Source of the DNA: Sporosarcina limicola
GTDB taxonomy: Bacteria; Bacillota; Bacilli; Bacillales_A; Planococcaceae
Direction: 5' to 3'
Assembly: GCF_014873855.1 (NCBI RefSeq)
Contig: NZ_JADBEL010000012.1
Location: 1-64,000, forward strand
Length of the DNA: 64,000 nucleotides
A program made the position numbers and the translations under genes. This document shows positions 43,251 through 52,328 of the stretch, piece by piece (positions within the stretch are counted from its first letter, which is position 1; each line of letters opens with the position of its first letter). The notes beneath the pieces were generated by a model. That model saw only the letters and a list, made by a program, of their open reading frames with translations, did no database searches and had not been told where the DNA came from.

Positions 43251-44231
43251 TTATTTAGCCTTCGCTAAACTTTCTTTCATTACTTCAAGTGCTTCTGTCA
43301 CTTTAGTTCCTGGGTTTGTACCAAAGAGATGTGATGGTAGGATTACTACATTCCCATTTTTAACGGCATCAAGATTTTTCCAAGCGGCATTTTTCATCAT
43401 TTCCTCTTCAAATGCCGCTTTCACTGCTTCGGGTTCGCCATGCGTGATGAGCATAACCATTTGTGGATTTCGCTCAATGATTTTTTCAACACTTAAACTT
43501 GCATATTGCGGGTAGTTTTCTTCTTTAGGAAAATCAGATGCGATATTTTCTCCGCCTGCTTTTTCTAGTAAATCTCCTGTGAGAGAGTTTGGTAATGCTG
43601 CTAAATAAGTTCCTGGTGCGCCGTAAATGAGCAACGTTTTAACTGGTTTAGCTTTGTCGGCTATAGCCGTTTCGACTTTGTCTGTAATGGTTTTATTCAA
43701 ACCTTCAGCTTCGTTCTGCTTTTTGAAAAGTTCTCCAAACATAGTGATGGTCGATTGAATATCTTCAATCGAATTCGCTTGCGTATAAAGTACCTTCGTT
43801 CCTTGTCGTTCTATATTTTCAGCATGTTGCTTGAAACTCATTCCAGCCAACAGGACGGTCGGATGAACCTCTGCGATTTTTTCAAAGTTTGGTTGGTGAG
43901 GATTGCCAATCACCGGAATCGATTCCGCCTCAGCTGCTACGGGTCCACTCGATGTCGGACGTCCCGTGACATTTGCACCTAGATTTAATAGGATATCCAA
44001 GTCGCCAGAGTTCAATGTTGCGACAGATTCGGGGACGGTTTCAAACGTAACAAGCTGTCCAGATGAATCCGTCACTTCAACCGACGGACTTTCTTTCTCA
44101 ACACTTTCCTCTTTTACGGGCTTATCTTTTACTGCATCGTCTTTCTCAACCGTCTTCTTTTCCCCTGTACTGCATGCAGCTAGAACAATCAGCAACAGCA
44201 GTGATATGGCAACCAATAACGCTTTCTTCAT
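43251..44231 (-). CDS. Heme-binding lipoprotein (HmuT/IsdE-like)
   Basis: A 326-residue substrate-binding lipoprotein: signal peptide with lipobox LAAC (Cys about residue 20), an acidic/basic linker (KDDAVKDKPVKEESVEKE), then the two-lobe FepB/HmuT fold (SVATLNSGDLDILLNLGANVTG, HPTVLLAGMSFKQHAEN, NYPQYASLSVEKIIERNPQMV). GGAGG-type site precedes the ATG, and a Fur box lies 18 bp upstream. It delivers heme to the FecCD permease. Confidence 0.87.
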   Translation of the reverse strand: MKKALLVAISLLLLIVLAACSTGEKKTVEKDDAVKDKPVKEESVEKESPSVEVTDSSGQLVTFETVPESVATLNSGDLDILLNLGANVTGRPTSSGPVAAEAESIPVIGNPHQPNFEKIAEVHPTVLLAGMSFKQHAENIERQGTKVLYTQANSIEDIQSTITMFGELFKKQNEAEGLNKTITDKVETAIADKAKPVKTLLIYGAPGTYLAALPNSLTGDLLEKAGGENIASDFPKEENYPQYASLSVEKIIERNPQMVMLITHGEPEAVKAAFEEEMMKNAAWKNLDAVKNGNVVILPSHLFGTNPGTKVTEALEVMKESLAKAK

Positions 44232-44248
44232 CTCTCAACCTCCTAATT

Positions 44249-44267
44249 AATAATGATAATCATTCTC
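44249..44267. promoter_or_regulatory. Fur box of the heme operon
   Basis: The 19 bp match the GATAATGATAATCATTATC consensus at 17 positions. It lies directly upstream of the lipoprotein gene, so the operon should be repressed when iron is plentiful. Confidence 0.85.
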
Positions 44268-44358
44268 ACTAATTGTCATTCTACTGATAACGTTTCTCAT
44301 TGTCAAGCAATAATTTGGAAATGATGAATTAGTGTGAAGACTTGGCCAGTTTTGGGGG

Positions 44359-44519
44359 TTATCAATGGCGTGATGTTGATTATCACCGCCTTGACATGTG
44401 TTATCACCGCCTTGATGCACTTTATCACCGCCTTGACACACGTTATCACCGCCTTGATGCACTTTATCACCGCCTTGACACACGTTATCACCGCCTTGAT
44501 GCACTTTATCACCGCCTTG
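44359..44519 (+). repeat. 21-bp repeat array 7 (eight units)
   Basis: A decayed core at 44359 (TTATCAATGGCGTG) and perfect cores at 44380, 44401, 44422, 44443, 44464, 44485 and 44506. Spacers are atgttga, acatgtg, then atgcact and acacacg alternating to the end, making a 42-bp higher-order unit. It ends ACATTTTCTTGCAGC. The whole 421-bp interval 44232-44652 holds only this array, the Fur box and a terminator. Confidence 0.95.
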
Positions 44520-44617
44520 ACATTTTCTTGCAGCATCAGGATGCGACTTGCCTTCAAATTAGTACATTATCACAACCCCAACATGGCATTCATCATCACT
44601 CCCCACATTTTCTCCAC

Positions 44618-44650
44618 AAAAAAAGGGCTGTTTAGGAAACAGCCCTTTTT
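44618..44650 (-). terminator. Terminator of the two-component/PepSY operon
   Basis: AAAGGGCTGTTT and AAACAGCCCTTT pair perfectly around a 3-nt loop, with A and T runs on both sides. Confidence 0.9.
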
Positions 44651-44652
44651 CT

Positions 44653-45186
44653 TCACTCATCGTTGCGCTCTTTTTCAAACTTCAAAACTTCACCTGATCT
44701 TGCATCGATATCGAAATCATATTCATGTGTGTCGTCTGTGATTTCAATTTCATAGATTACGCGACCGTCTTCATTGTCCAATTTGATTTTGCTCACTGTG
44801 CCTTTTGCTTGTTTCATTGCGATTGCAGTAGCAGCATCTTCCGTTATATAGTTGCCCTCTGGGATGATTTCTTGCTCGTCTTTATCATCATCATCGTCAT
44901 CTTTTTCTGTAGCTAACACTTTTCCTGTTTTCGCGTCGATGTCGAGATCATATTCGACACCTTTTGATTGGATTTCGACTTCATACACCGTGCCTGTTTT
45001 TTTCTGTTCAAGTTCAATTTTTGTCACTTTACCGTCGACTGATTTAACTGCGATTGCTTTCGCTTCTTCAATCGTTAAAAGGTCTTTCGATGCGGGTACT
45101 GCACCCTTTTCAACGTTCGCCGCCATCGCCACTCCGCCTATCGCTACTACTCCGACCAACGCCGGAATTGCTAACCATTTCTTCAT
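44653..45186 (-). CDS. Secreted protein with two PepSY domains
   Basis: A 177-residue exported protein: signal peptide (KKWLAIPALVGVVAIGGVAMA), then two PepSY repeats (LTIEEAKAIAVKSVDGKVTK to YDLDIDAKTGKVL, and ITEDAATAIAMKQAKGTVSK to YDFDIDARSGEVL), separated by a run of Asp/Lys/Glu (DDDDDDKDEQE). Similar to YkoI. It is the last gene behind a two-component system and a second PepSY gene, as in B. subtilis ykoGHIJ. PepSY domains are thought to inhibit peptidases or sense the envelope. Confidence 0.85.
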   Translation of the reverse strand: MKKWLAIPALVGVVAIGGVAMAANVEKGAVPASKDLLTIEEAKAIAVKSVDGKVTKIELEQKKTGTVYEVEIQSKGVEYDLDIDAKTGKVLATEKDDDDDDKDEQEIIPEGNYITEDAATAIAMKQAKGTVSKIKLDNEDGRVIYEIEITDDTHEYDFDIDARSGEVLKFEKERNDE

Positions 45187-45273
45187 CTCGCATCTCTCCT
45201 TTTTGTTGTTATCTTCATACTACCCGACGAAGATGAGAGGACAGGGAGAGGTTTATTAGAATTTGATGAGAGA

Positions 45274-45993
45274 CTAGTCATCCCAAATAATGGATAGAAC
45301 TTTTCCAGAAATGGCGTGGATTTGGAAGACGGCTTCATCATGATCTCCGTCTATTTCAATGAGGTAATAACCCCCATCATCCGTCTTTTTAAAGGTTACA
45401 TATTCCACTTCGCCTTTCAATTTCTTATGTGCTATTTTAATCGCCTGTTTTTTTGTAATGACTGCATTTTCAATTGTTGTCTCATCTATTTTTTCAGACA
45501 GAACCAAACCAGTTTTGGCATCCATTTTCACTGTCGTAAGCTGCTGATTTTTCGATAGTTTCACTTCGTAAACTGGCTCGCCATCGCTTTCATCCAATGA
45601 AATATGCTCTACTTCACCCGTGTTTTTCTCGGCAATCATGCCGCGTATTTCCTCTTCAGAAAGCACTTGTGTCGACGCTTTTCCTGCCCCTCCTGTTTGG
45701 ACTAGGGACAGTACGCTCCCCGTCACAGCATCAATTTCAACTACGTAAACCGCATCATTACGGACTATTTCCGCTCCATAGACGCCATTCTCCATCGTCA
45801 AATCCGCAACGCTTCCATTGTACATACCTTCAAGCAGCGACCGGATTTCCACATCAGCTAACACCTTTTCTTTCGTCAATAAACTCCCAATGAACAACCC
45901 GCCAACTGCTAAAATAATAAGCGTCAAAAGCATGGGAATGAACCACGGCCTTTTCATCACTCGCAATTCCGGCCACCTCCTTTCATCCACCAT
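45274..45993 (-). CDS. Membrane-anchored protein with three PepSY-like domains
   Basis: A 239-residue protein with an N-terminal anchor (PWFIPMLLTLIILAVGGLFIG, about residues 14-34) and three PepSY-like repeats, each ending in DA.TG.VLS or a close variant (VVEIDAVTGSVLSL, TVKMDAKTGLVLSE, VFQIHAISGKVLSI). It starts 12 bp after the kinase gene. Probably an outer-face sensor or inhibitor tied to the two-component system upstream. Confidence 0.82.
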   Translation of the reverse strand: MVDERRWPELRVMKRPWFIPMLLTLIILAVGGLFIGSLLTKEKVLADVEIRSLLEGMYNGSVADLTMENGVYGAEIVRNDAVYVVEIDAVTGSVLSLVQTGGAGKASTQVLSEEEIRGMIAEKNTGEVEHISLDESDGEPVYEVKLSKNQQLTTVKMDAKTGLVLSEKIDETTIENAVITKKQAIKIAHKKLKGEVEYVTFKKTDDGGYYLIEIDGDHDEAVFQIHAISGKVLSIIWDD

Positions 45994-46005
45994 ACGCTGC
46001 GAACA

Positions 46006-47367
46006 TTAAGAAACGGTGAGAATCCGATTTTTCGGAATGAAAAGCCAGACTGTCGTTCCCTCACCAACTATACTCTCAATTTCCAATTCTGCACCCAGTC
46101 CATCCGCAATTTCCTTCGCAATCGAGAGCCCAAGTCCCGTACCGCCTGTTTTCCGATTACGGTCTTCATCAACCCGATAAAAACGATGGAATAAATAGGG
46201 CAAAGCATCTTGCGGGATCCCATTGCCCGCATCGATAACTGAAATAGTGAAACCCGTAACGTTTTCTTCAATAACCGTTTTTATTTCCTTATCGCTGTAC
46301 TTCCGTGCATTGTCGAGCAAAATATAAAGCAGTTGCCTTAATTTTTCCGCATCCGTAACGACAATCGCTGGGCCATTCCCTTCCAAATAGAACTCCCTTG
46401 CATACGCTTGACGCATTGGTTGCAACGTTTTCTCAATCAATGCGTATACATCCGATTCCCCGAATTTGAATGCACCTTTCTCATGGTTTTTCGCAAGCAA
46501 AAGCATCTGCTTAATCATCTCTTTCATGCGAATTGATTCCCCAAGGATTGCTACGACCGCCTCTTCTGCAACCGACCGATCATCAAAACCGTGGCGTGAT
46601 AGCAGTCGGGCATAACTTTCGATGACTGTAAGCGGGGTTTTTAATTCATGAGAAGCGTTTGAAACGAACTGCTCCTGCTTTTTGTAATTCCGCTCCAGTT
46701 GTTCCATCATGTCATTGAACGTTCGGCCCATTTGCGTCATCTCGTCTCTTCCTTCAGCGACGACGGCAATTTTTTCAAAGGTCCCAGCCTTTCGACTTTG
46801 CGCCATCGTTTTGATCAATTTTTCGATTGGCTGTGTAACGATGCGTCCAAGTGCTATGCTCGAAATGACGATTGGGATCATCGCAACCAACATCACGCCG
46901 ATTAAAACAATGACAAGGGTATTCAAATTATGCTTCGTATTATCGAGCAGTTGGATCATAGTTAACTCCACAACCTCGCCATCTTTCCAAATAACAGGCA
47001 TACGCATGGACAGAACCGGTACGCCGTCAAACGTATCGATGGCATACCGCTCGCCCTGTTCCAAATCGGGTTTGAAGCTTTTAATTCCCTCCGCAGATTG
47101 GACATTAGCTTTTACTTTACCGGTTTTATCCACAATTCGAACAGCCCCATTTGGAGGAATATAGGCCAGCAATACATTCCGCGGATCGTTCTGGCCAGTC
47201 AACTTGCTCAATGAAGTGGTTAGCTCCTTTGCCTGCGTGCGTAACTGATTGTATTCCGTGTCATAAGCCATTTTCTCGAATAAAAAGTAAATTCCAATAT
47301 TCGTAAGTGTGAGAATGACGAGCATGAGCAGCGTCGACAATAAGTGGATTTTCGTCTTAATTTTCAT
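46006..47367 (-). CDS. Sensor histidine kinase (YkoH-like)
   Basis: A 453-residue kinase: helix 1 (about 8-29), outer domain of ~120 residues, helix 2 (about 153-175), HAMP (QPIEKLIKTMAQSRKAG), H-box FVSNASHELKTPLTVIESYARL (His about residue 240), N-box LYILLDNARKYSD, G1 DAGNGIP, F-box and G2 GGTGLGLSIAKEIADGLG. It overlaps its regulator gene by 11 bp. Signal unknown; the PepSY genes downstream suggest an envelope cue. Confidence 0.9.
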   Translation of the reverse strand: MKIKTKIHLLSTLLMLVILTLTNIGIYFLFEKMAYDTEYNQLRTQAKELTTSLSKLTGQNDPRNVLLAYIPPNGAVRIVDKTGKVKANVQSAEGIKSFKPDLEQGERYAIDTFDGVPVLSMRMPVIWKDGEVVELTMIQLLDNTKHNLNTLVIVLIGVMLVAMIPIVISSIALGRIVTQPIEKLIKTMAQSRKAGTFEKIAVVAEGRDEMTQMGRTFNDMMEQLERNYKKQEQFVSNASHELKTPLTVIESYARLLSRHGFDDRSVAEEAVVAILGESIRMKEMIKQMLLLAKNHEKGAFKFGESDVYALIEKTLQPMRQAYAREFYLEGNGPAIVVTDAEKLRQLLYILLDNARKYSDKEIKTVIEENVTGFTISVIDAGNGIPQDALPYLFHRFYRVDEDRNRKTGGTGLGLSIAKEIADGLGAELEIESIVGEGTTVWLFIPKNRILTVS

Positions 47368-48064
47368 GGGATTGTTCCTTCAAAACGTACCCCACACCAC
47401 GCACCGTTTGAATCAGCGTCCGTTTTTCACCCTGATCAATTTTCTTGCGAATATAGCGGATATAGACATCGACAACATTCGTGTCACCGTAATAATCGTA
47501 TCCCCATACAGCATCAAGCAATTGCTCGCGGGACAATACTTGGTTCGGATGCTTCAAAAGATGGAGCATTAGATCATATTCCCGCGGCGTCAACTCAATC
47601 GTACGCCCATCCCGTTTCACTTCCCGCGTCTGTTCGTGCATCGACAGCCCAGCGAACTTATGAAGATAGTCATCCTCCTCAAGAGACGCTACTTTCCCTT
47701 TCGAGAACCTAAGTGCAGAACGGATTCTTGCCAGCAATTCTTCGATTTCAAATGGCTTTGTCACATAATCATTTGCCCCGAGATCAAGTCCCGCAACCTT
47801 ATCTTCAACATCGCTTTTTGCCGTCAATAAAATGACAGGTGTTTCCACTTCCGTAGCCCGAATCCGCCGAAGAACGTCCAGTCCACTCACTCCCGGCAAC
47901 ATCAAATCAAGCAAAACAAGATCCCATGCCTGCTCTCGATAGCTAATAAGTCCATCCGAACCTGTATGAGCGACACCTGTTTCATACCCTTCAAACTCGA
48001 GTTCAAGCTGAAGTACACGCGCAATGTTCTCTTCATCTTCGATAATCAAGATCCGTTCTTTCAT
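47357..48064 (-). CDS. OmpR-family response regulator (YkoG-like)
   Basis: A 235-residue regulator with receiver domain (IIEDEENIARVL, phospho-Asp in LVLLDLMLPGVSGL, Thr in LLTAKSD, Lys in VTKPFEIEELLARI) and winged-helix domain (ELTPREYDLMLHLLKHPNQVLSRE to VDVYIRYIRKKID). The ATG at 48064 with AGGTGA 5 nt upstream is preferred over a GTG at 48073. First gene of the operon regulator-kinase-PepSY-PepSY. Confidence 0.9.
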   Translation of the reverse strand: MKERILIIEDEENIARVLQLELEFEGYETGVAHTGSDGLISYREQAWDLVLLDLMLPGVSGLDVLRRIRATEVETPVILLTAKSDVEDKVAGLDLGANDYVTKPFEIEELLARIRSALRFSKGKVASLEEDDYLHKFAGLSMHEQTREVKRDGRTIELTPREYDLMLHLLKHPNQVLSREQLLDAVWGYDYYGDTNVVDVYIRYIRKKIDQGEKRTLIQTVRGVGYVLKEQSHEN

Positions 48065-48111
48065 TTTACTCACCTGCCACTTTTTCTTTCATCTTAACAG
48101 ATTCGAATAAA

Positions 48112-48143
48112 AAACAGAGACCCTCGCTGTTTCCGAAGGTCTC
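48112..48143 (-). terminator. Terminator of the TRAP/RocB operon
   Basis: On the minus strand GGAGACCTTCG and CGAGGGTCTCT pair around 7 nt with one weak position, followed by GTTTTTT. Confidence 0.8.
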
Positions 48144-48157
48144 CATTGTCATTTCCA

Positions 48158-49789
48158 TTAGTCTGTGATTGTTACCAGGTTTTCATTCACGGCAAACATA
48201 CTTTTAACAAGCGTATCCAACATGACCGGCATTTCTTTAAACGCACTGTCGACGTGGAGCCGTTCTGTTTTCTGGTGCGCATCTTTACCAAAAGGGCCAA
48301 CGTTCAAGACAGGCGCTTTTAATTGCGCCATTTCTTCAAATGGAATGCTGTATGTGTCGCCCCAGACCGGTGTATTGCGCTCGAACGTGGTCCAGCCACT
48401 TGCGTCATCTTCGTAATTGACATAGCTCAAATCGCAGATGCCGTTGAAGTAGTGAATTTGTTCGACTGTGATGTCAAATGCTTTCGCTGTTTTCTTCATT
48501 AACTCAATCGTTTCGATTACAAGCGGGTCATTCGATGAATTGATGGCCGGATAATAAGGCGGTGCATATAGAATCACGGTTGCCGGTGACAGCTCTTGAC
48601 ATTGAATCATCAAGTTGTCGACAATTCGCAACGATTTCTCACGATCATCCCACGCATCATTTTTAAGTGCTTCCTGTTTCAAGCGTTCAACTTCTGCCTC
48701 GCCAAGCTTTTGCAGGGCATGTTCCAGCAACTGTTCATACCGCAACACGTTCACTTTCCCTATGCCATCCACTTGCTCTCGTTGGCAAATGGCTTTGTAG
48801 CTTTCATTGCAAGCCACCATCGCTTCAATTGTCACTTGCTCGAATAAATCCATTATCTCCGCCGCGGTTCGTTTCAATAGGAAAACATTGTATAGGGCTG
48901 CTGCACGGTATGGTGTCTGTGTCGAGTATTGCATCTTCAGGTCTTTTTGTTGCAATGAAACCGGCAATGGTGTACTTTCTCCAAGATCCGTTTCACGGAA
49001 GAGAGAATTCCATTCCATATGTTGCGTCAAGAATGAAGCGATGTAATTCGCAGTCATCCCTTTCATCGGCTCCCCGACATGCGTTTCTTTTCCGTAGAAC
49101 AGTGCTGCCGGCATGATCTTGCCAATGGTGCCCGAGTAAATGTATTCGTTCGTATCCGTAGGGCCTTGTGAAAATGACGGTTCGCTATTTAAAAAGAGTT
49201 TATACATCAAGCCATGTTCCGCGCGGAGACGAACGAGCTCTGTTACAGCAGCGCGCATACCTGCTGAGTTTACTTCTTCATCAGGCACCGTTGTCAACAG
49301 GAGATTAATGGGCCAGTTTTCGATGCTCGCCTTTTCGATGAGCTGCATATGGAGGGCAAGACCCATTTTCATATCCATCGTGCCGCGGCCGAATAAGTAA
49401 TTCCCAGATTCCAGATCAATGCGCGCTGCTTCCGGCAAATCTTCTTTATGTTCAAGCAGTTTTTTCGTCAGTTCCTCAGGATGGAATGCTAGTGGTTCCA
49501 GCACACCATATTCTTCAGTCCATACCGTATCGAAATGGCTAATTAGTACAATCGTTTCAGTTGCCTCTGGGTGTTTGTACAAAGCAGTGACAACATTGCG
49601 CCCCAGTCCGGCATCATGCAAAGCCAGATGTTCCGGGTTGTTTTTGAAGTAAGAAAGCTCTTTCATTTTCGCTGTCAATTTCGGCGCAAATGCCCGCTCC
49701 CCTTCCGTCAACGTCCGGCTATCCCAACTAACAAGCTCACATAATAGTGACCGGAGTGTAGAAGGAGTTCCCCATAGAAGTTGTTTCAT
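48158..49789 (-). CDS. RocB-like M20 peptidase/deacylase
   Basis: A 543-residue protein of the ArgE/DapE (M20) metallopeptidase family, long form as in RocB. Metal-site motifs: VLISHFDTVW (His and Asp, about residue 82), GRGTMDMKMG (Asp, about 135) and TTVPDEEVNSAGM (Glu-Glu, about 168); a terminal His may be in KDAHQKTERLHV. The ATG at 49789 is set by AAAGGGG; the frame to 49828 has no site. Last gene of the GntR-TRAP-aminotransferase operon. It may hydrolyse an N-acylated amino acid brought in by the transporter; substrate is inferred only. Confidence 0.82.
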   Translation of the reverse strand: MKQLLWGTPSTLRSLLCELVSWDSRTLTEGERAFAPKLTAKMKELSYFKNNPEHLALHDAGLGRNVVTALYKHPEATETIVLISHFDTVWTEEYGVLEPLAFHPEELTKKLLEHKEDLPEAARIDLESGNYLFGRGTMDMKMGLALHMQLIEKASIENWPINLLLTTVPDEEVNSAGMRAAVTELVRLRAEHGLMYKLFLNSEPSFSQGPTDTNEYIYSGTIGKIMPAALFYGKETHVGEPMKGMTANYIASFLTQHMEWNSLFRETDLGESTPLPVSLQQKDLKMQYSTQTPYRAAALYNVFLLKRTAAEIMDLFEQVTIEAMVACNESYKAICQREQVDGIGKVNVLRYEQLLEHALQKLGEAEVERLKQEALKNDAWDDREKSLRIVDNLMIQCQELSPATVILYAPPYYPAINSSNDPLVIETIELMKKTAKAFDITVEQIHYFNGICDLSYVNYEDDASGWTTFERNTPVWGDTYSIPFEEMAQLKAPVLNVGPFGKDAHQKTERLHVDSAFKEMPVMLDTLVKSMFAVNENLVTITD

Positions 49790-49824
49790 CACACTATCCC
49801 CTTTCCTAATAAAATATGGAACAC

Positions 49825-50979
49825 TCAAAATTGTTGTAAAAACTTCTCCAATCGGTCCATTCCTTCTTCGAGAACAGGCATTGCATAAGCGTAAGAAATG
49901 CGAAGATATCCTTCTCCATATGTAGAGAAAGCACTGCCTGGTACAGCAGCAACCCCACCTTCTTTCAATAATTTCGTTGCAAAACTGTAAGAATCCATCC
50001 CGTATTTCGCAATGGAAGGAAAAATATAAAAGGCACCATTTGGTTTAATAACATCCAACCCCATCTTCACTAGCCGATTGTAGACAAAATCCCTGCGCCT
50101 CATATATTCCACATTCATTTCTTCCGGTGTATGTCTGCATTCATTCAAGGCTACAATAGCAGCATGCTGACTCGGTAAAGAAGCACAAACAGAGTTATAT
50201 AAATGCACTTTTAGCACGTGAGCCATATATTCTTTCGGGCCTAAAACATAACCAATTCGCCAGCCGGTCATCGAATGTGACTTCGATAATCCGTGAATAA
50301 GAAATAAACGATCACGTATAACCTCATATTGCCCAAATGAAACATGTTCGCCAGTAAACGTATTTTCACTGTAAATTTCATCTGATAAGATAAAAATTTC
50401 ATGCTGTTCTAAAACGGCAACAAGTTCATCCATCTGCTCCTTTTCAATCGTCATTCCTGTCGGATTCGACGGGAAATTAAAAAGGACTGCTTTTGTTTTC
50501 GCGGTAATAAGTGATTTTAGTCGCTGTGGAGAAGGCGTAAAGCCCGTATCCGTCGTATCCAAATACACAACTTTTGCCCCGCACATCTCAATTATCGGGG
50601 CATATCCGAGATAGATTGGTGTCGGTAAAATAACTTCATCACCCGGTGATAAAATTGTTCGAAAAGTAGAATCAATTGCTTCACTTGCACCATTCGTAAT
50701 TACAATTTCATGCTCTGGGTTATAATAAAAACCATAGCAATCCTTAAAAAACAAAGATACAGCCTTACGTAAATCTAGTAAACCTGCATTATGGGAGTAG
50801 CCTGTTTCGTTATTTTCAATGGCTTTTATCCCCGCCTTCTTTACCAGCTCCGGTGTTGGGAAGTCCGGTTGACCAATTGTCAAATTTACGGCATTCGGGT
50901 AATCAACTAACTTATTCGAAAACTTTCTAATACCTGGAACTTCAATCATTTCTGCCATCTTATTAATGGATATTTTCAT
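49825..50979 (-). CDS. Class I/II PLP aminotransferase (PatA-like)
   Basis: A 384-residue fold-type I aminotransferase. NLTIGQPDFPTPE near the N-terminus, the NPTG-type loop FNFPSNPTGM, DEIYSENTF (Asp for the PLP nitrogen), and the PLP-Lys in IHGLSKSHSMTGWRIGY (about residue 232). C-terminal Arg in YLRISYA binds the carboxylate. The ATG at 50979 fits AAGGGTG. It is in a catabolic operon between the TRAP genes and the RocB-like gene. Amino donor unknown. Confidence 0.87.
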   Translation of the reverse strand: MKISINKMAEMIEVPGIRKFSNKLVDYPNAVNLTIGQPDFPTPELVKKAGIKAIENNETGYSHNAGLLDLRKAVSLFFKDCYGFYYNPEHEIVITNGASEAIDSTFRTILSPGDEVILPTPIYLGYAPIIEMCGAKVVYLDTTDTGFTPSPQRLKSLITAKTKAVLFNFPSNPTGMTIEKEQMDELVAVLEQHEIFILSDEIYSENTFTGEHVSFGQYEVIRDRLFLIHGLSKSHSMTGWRIGYVLGPKEYMAHVLKVHLYNSVCASLPSQHAAIVALNECRHTPEEMNVEYMRRRDFVYNRLVKMGLDVIKPNGAFYIFPSIAKYGMDSYSFATKLLKEGGVAAVPGSAFSTYGEGYLRISYAYAMPVLEEGMDRLEKFLQQF

Positions 50980-51041
50980 TTTTTTCACCCTTCAAAATCA
51001 TTGTGCTCATACAAGTTTCAATTTGATTAGTAAAAATCCTT

Positions 51042-52328
51042 TTATTTATTAAGAAGATTCGGTAACCACAGTGATAGTGATGGAAGATAGGTAATCACTA
51101 ATAGCGCAATGATCATCGTCAAAAGAAATGGAAGTACACCAACCACAATCTTTTCAAATTTCACATGCCCAACACTAGATGCAACGAATAAATTAACACC
51201 TAAGGGCGGTGTGATGAAACCAATTGCCAAGTTAGCAACTAAAATGACACCGAAATGAACTGGATCCACTCCGACAGCTGTCACGATTGGCAACAAAATC
51301 GGCGTTAAAACGACGAGTGCTGAAATCGTATCGATGAACATTCCAACAACTAATAACAAGATATTTATTGCTAACAAGATAACAATTGGATTTTGAGAAA
51401 ACTCAATTAGGAAAGTCGATATTTGGTTCGGAATCTGTTCCAGTGTCATAAAATAAGCAAATGAAACAGATAGCCCAATAATAATCATCGTTGTTGCATT
51501 AATGATGACCGCTTCACGAAAGGCCACAAACATTTCTTCCCAAGATAATTCTTTATAAACGAATTTCCCGATAATGAACGCGTAAACAACTGCAACGACA
51601 GCTGCCTCTGTTGGGGAAAAAATCCCCCCATAAATCCCACCCAATATAATGACTGGAATCAATAACGCCCACTTCGCATCATAAGTCGATCTTAACACGT
51701 CCATAAAGTTAAACTTTGTGTCCGAAGTTGGTTTATATCCGCGTTTTTTTGAAATGATATATGCCGTAATCATGAGACCTACTCCAATTAGAATCCCTGG
51801 AATAATCCCTGCTAGAAACATATTCCCTACGGATACACCACCGATAACGCCATATAATACAAATGGAATACTTGGCGGGATAATGACTCCAATAGAACCT
51901 GCCGAAGCTGAAATTGCCGCAGCAAAACCCCCTTCATATTTTCGGGCAACCATTGCAGGAATCATGAATCCGCCTATTGCAGCGACCGTTGCTGGACCAG
52001 AGCCTGAAATTGCCGCGAAAAACATACAAGCAACAATTGTTACCATAGATAATCCGCCTGTCATCCATCCGACCATTGTTGTCGCAAGATCGAGTAGACG
52101 CTTTGAAACGCCTCCCTTGCTCATTAAAATACCCGCAAGCATGAAGAAAGGAATAGCAAGTAGCGGGAAAGAGTCAAGCGATGTGAATGCTTTTTGTGTA
52201 ATAATCGAAAGTGGGAGAGTTGAACCGAAGTAAATCGCAACCAATGCCGATACACCTAGAGAAATTGCAATCGGAACACCAATAAGTAAACAGATGAATA
52301 ATGTACCAAACAGTAAACCGATTGTCAT
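51042..52328 (-). CDS. dctM: TRAP transporter large permease (DctM)
   Basis: A 428-residue membrane protein with about twelve helices. DctM marks: PLLAIPFFMLAGILMSKGG (about residue 53), AAISGSGPATVAAIGGFMIPAM (about 107), SAGSIGVIIPPSIPFVLYG (about 140), and GFITPPLGVNLFVASSV near the C-terminus. It overlaps dctQ by 4 bp. The transporter uses a sodium or proton gradient to import a carboxylate bound by DctP. Confidence 0.92.
   Translation of the reverse strand: MTIGLLFGTLFICLLIGVPIAISLGVSALVAIYFGSTLPLSIITQKAFTSLDSFPLLAIPFFMLAGILMSKGGVSKRLLDLATTMVGWMTGGLSMVTIVACMFFAAISGSGPATVAAIGGFMIPAMVARKYEGGFAAAISASAGSIGVIIPPSIPFVLYGVIGGVSVGNMFLAGIIPGILIGVGLMITAYIISKKRGYKPTSDTKFNFMDVLRSTYDAKWALLIPVIILGGIYGGIFSPTEAAVVAVVYAFIIGKFVYKELSWEEMFVAFREAVIINATTMIIIGLSVSFAYFMTLEQIPNQISTFLIEFSQNPIVILLAINILLLVVGMFIDTISALVVLTPILLPIVTAVGVDPVHFGVILVANLAIGFITPPLGVNLFVASSVGHVKFEKIVVGVLPFLLTMIIALLVITYLPSLSLWLPNLLNK

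Noticed and set aside
44359..44519. CRISPR array
   Set aside because: Repeats of 14 bp and spacers of 7 bp are far too short, spacers recur, and there are no cas genes.
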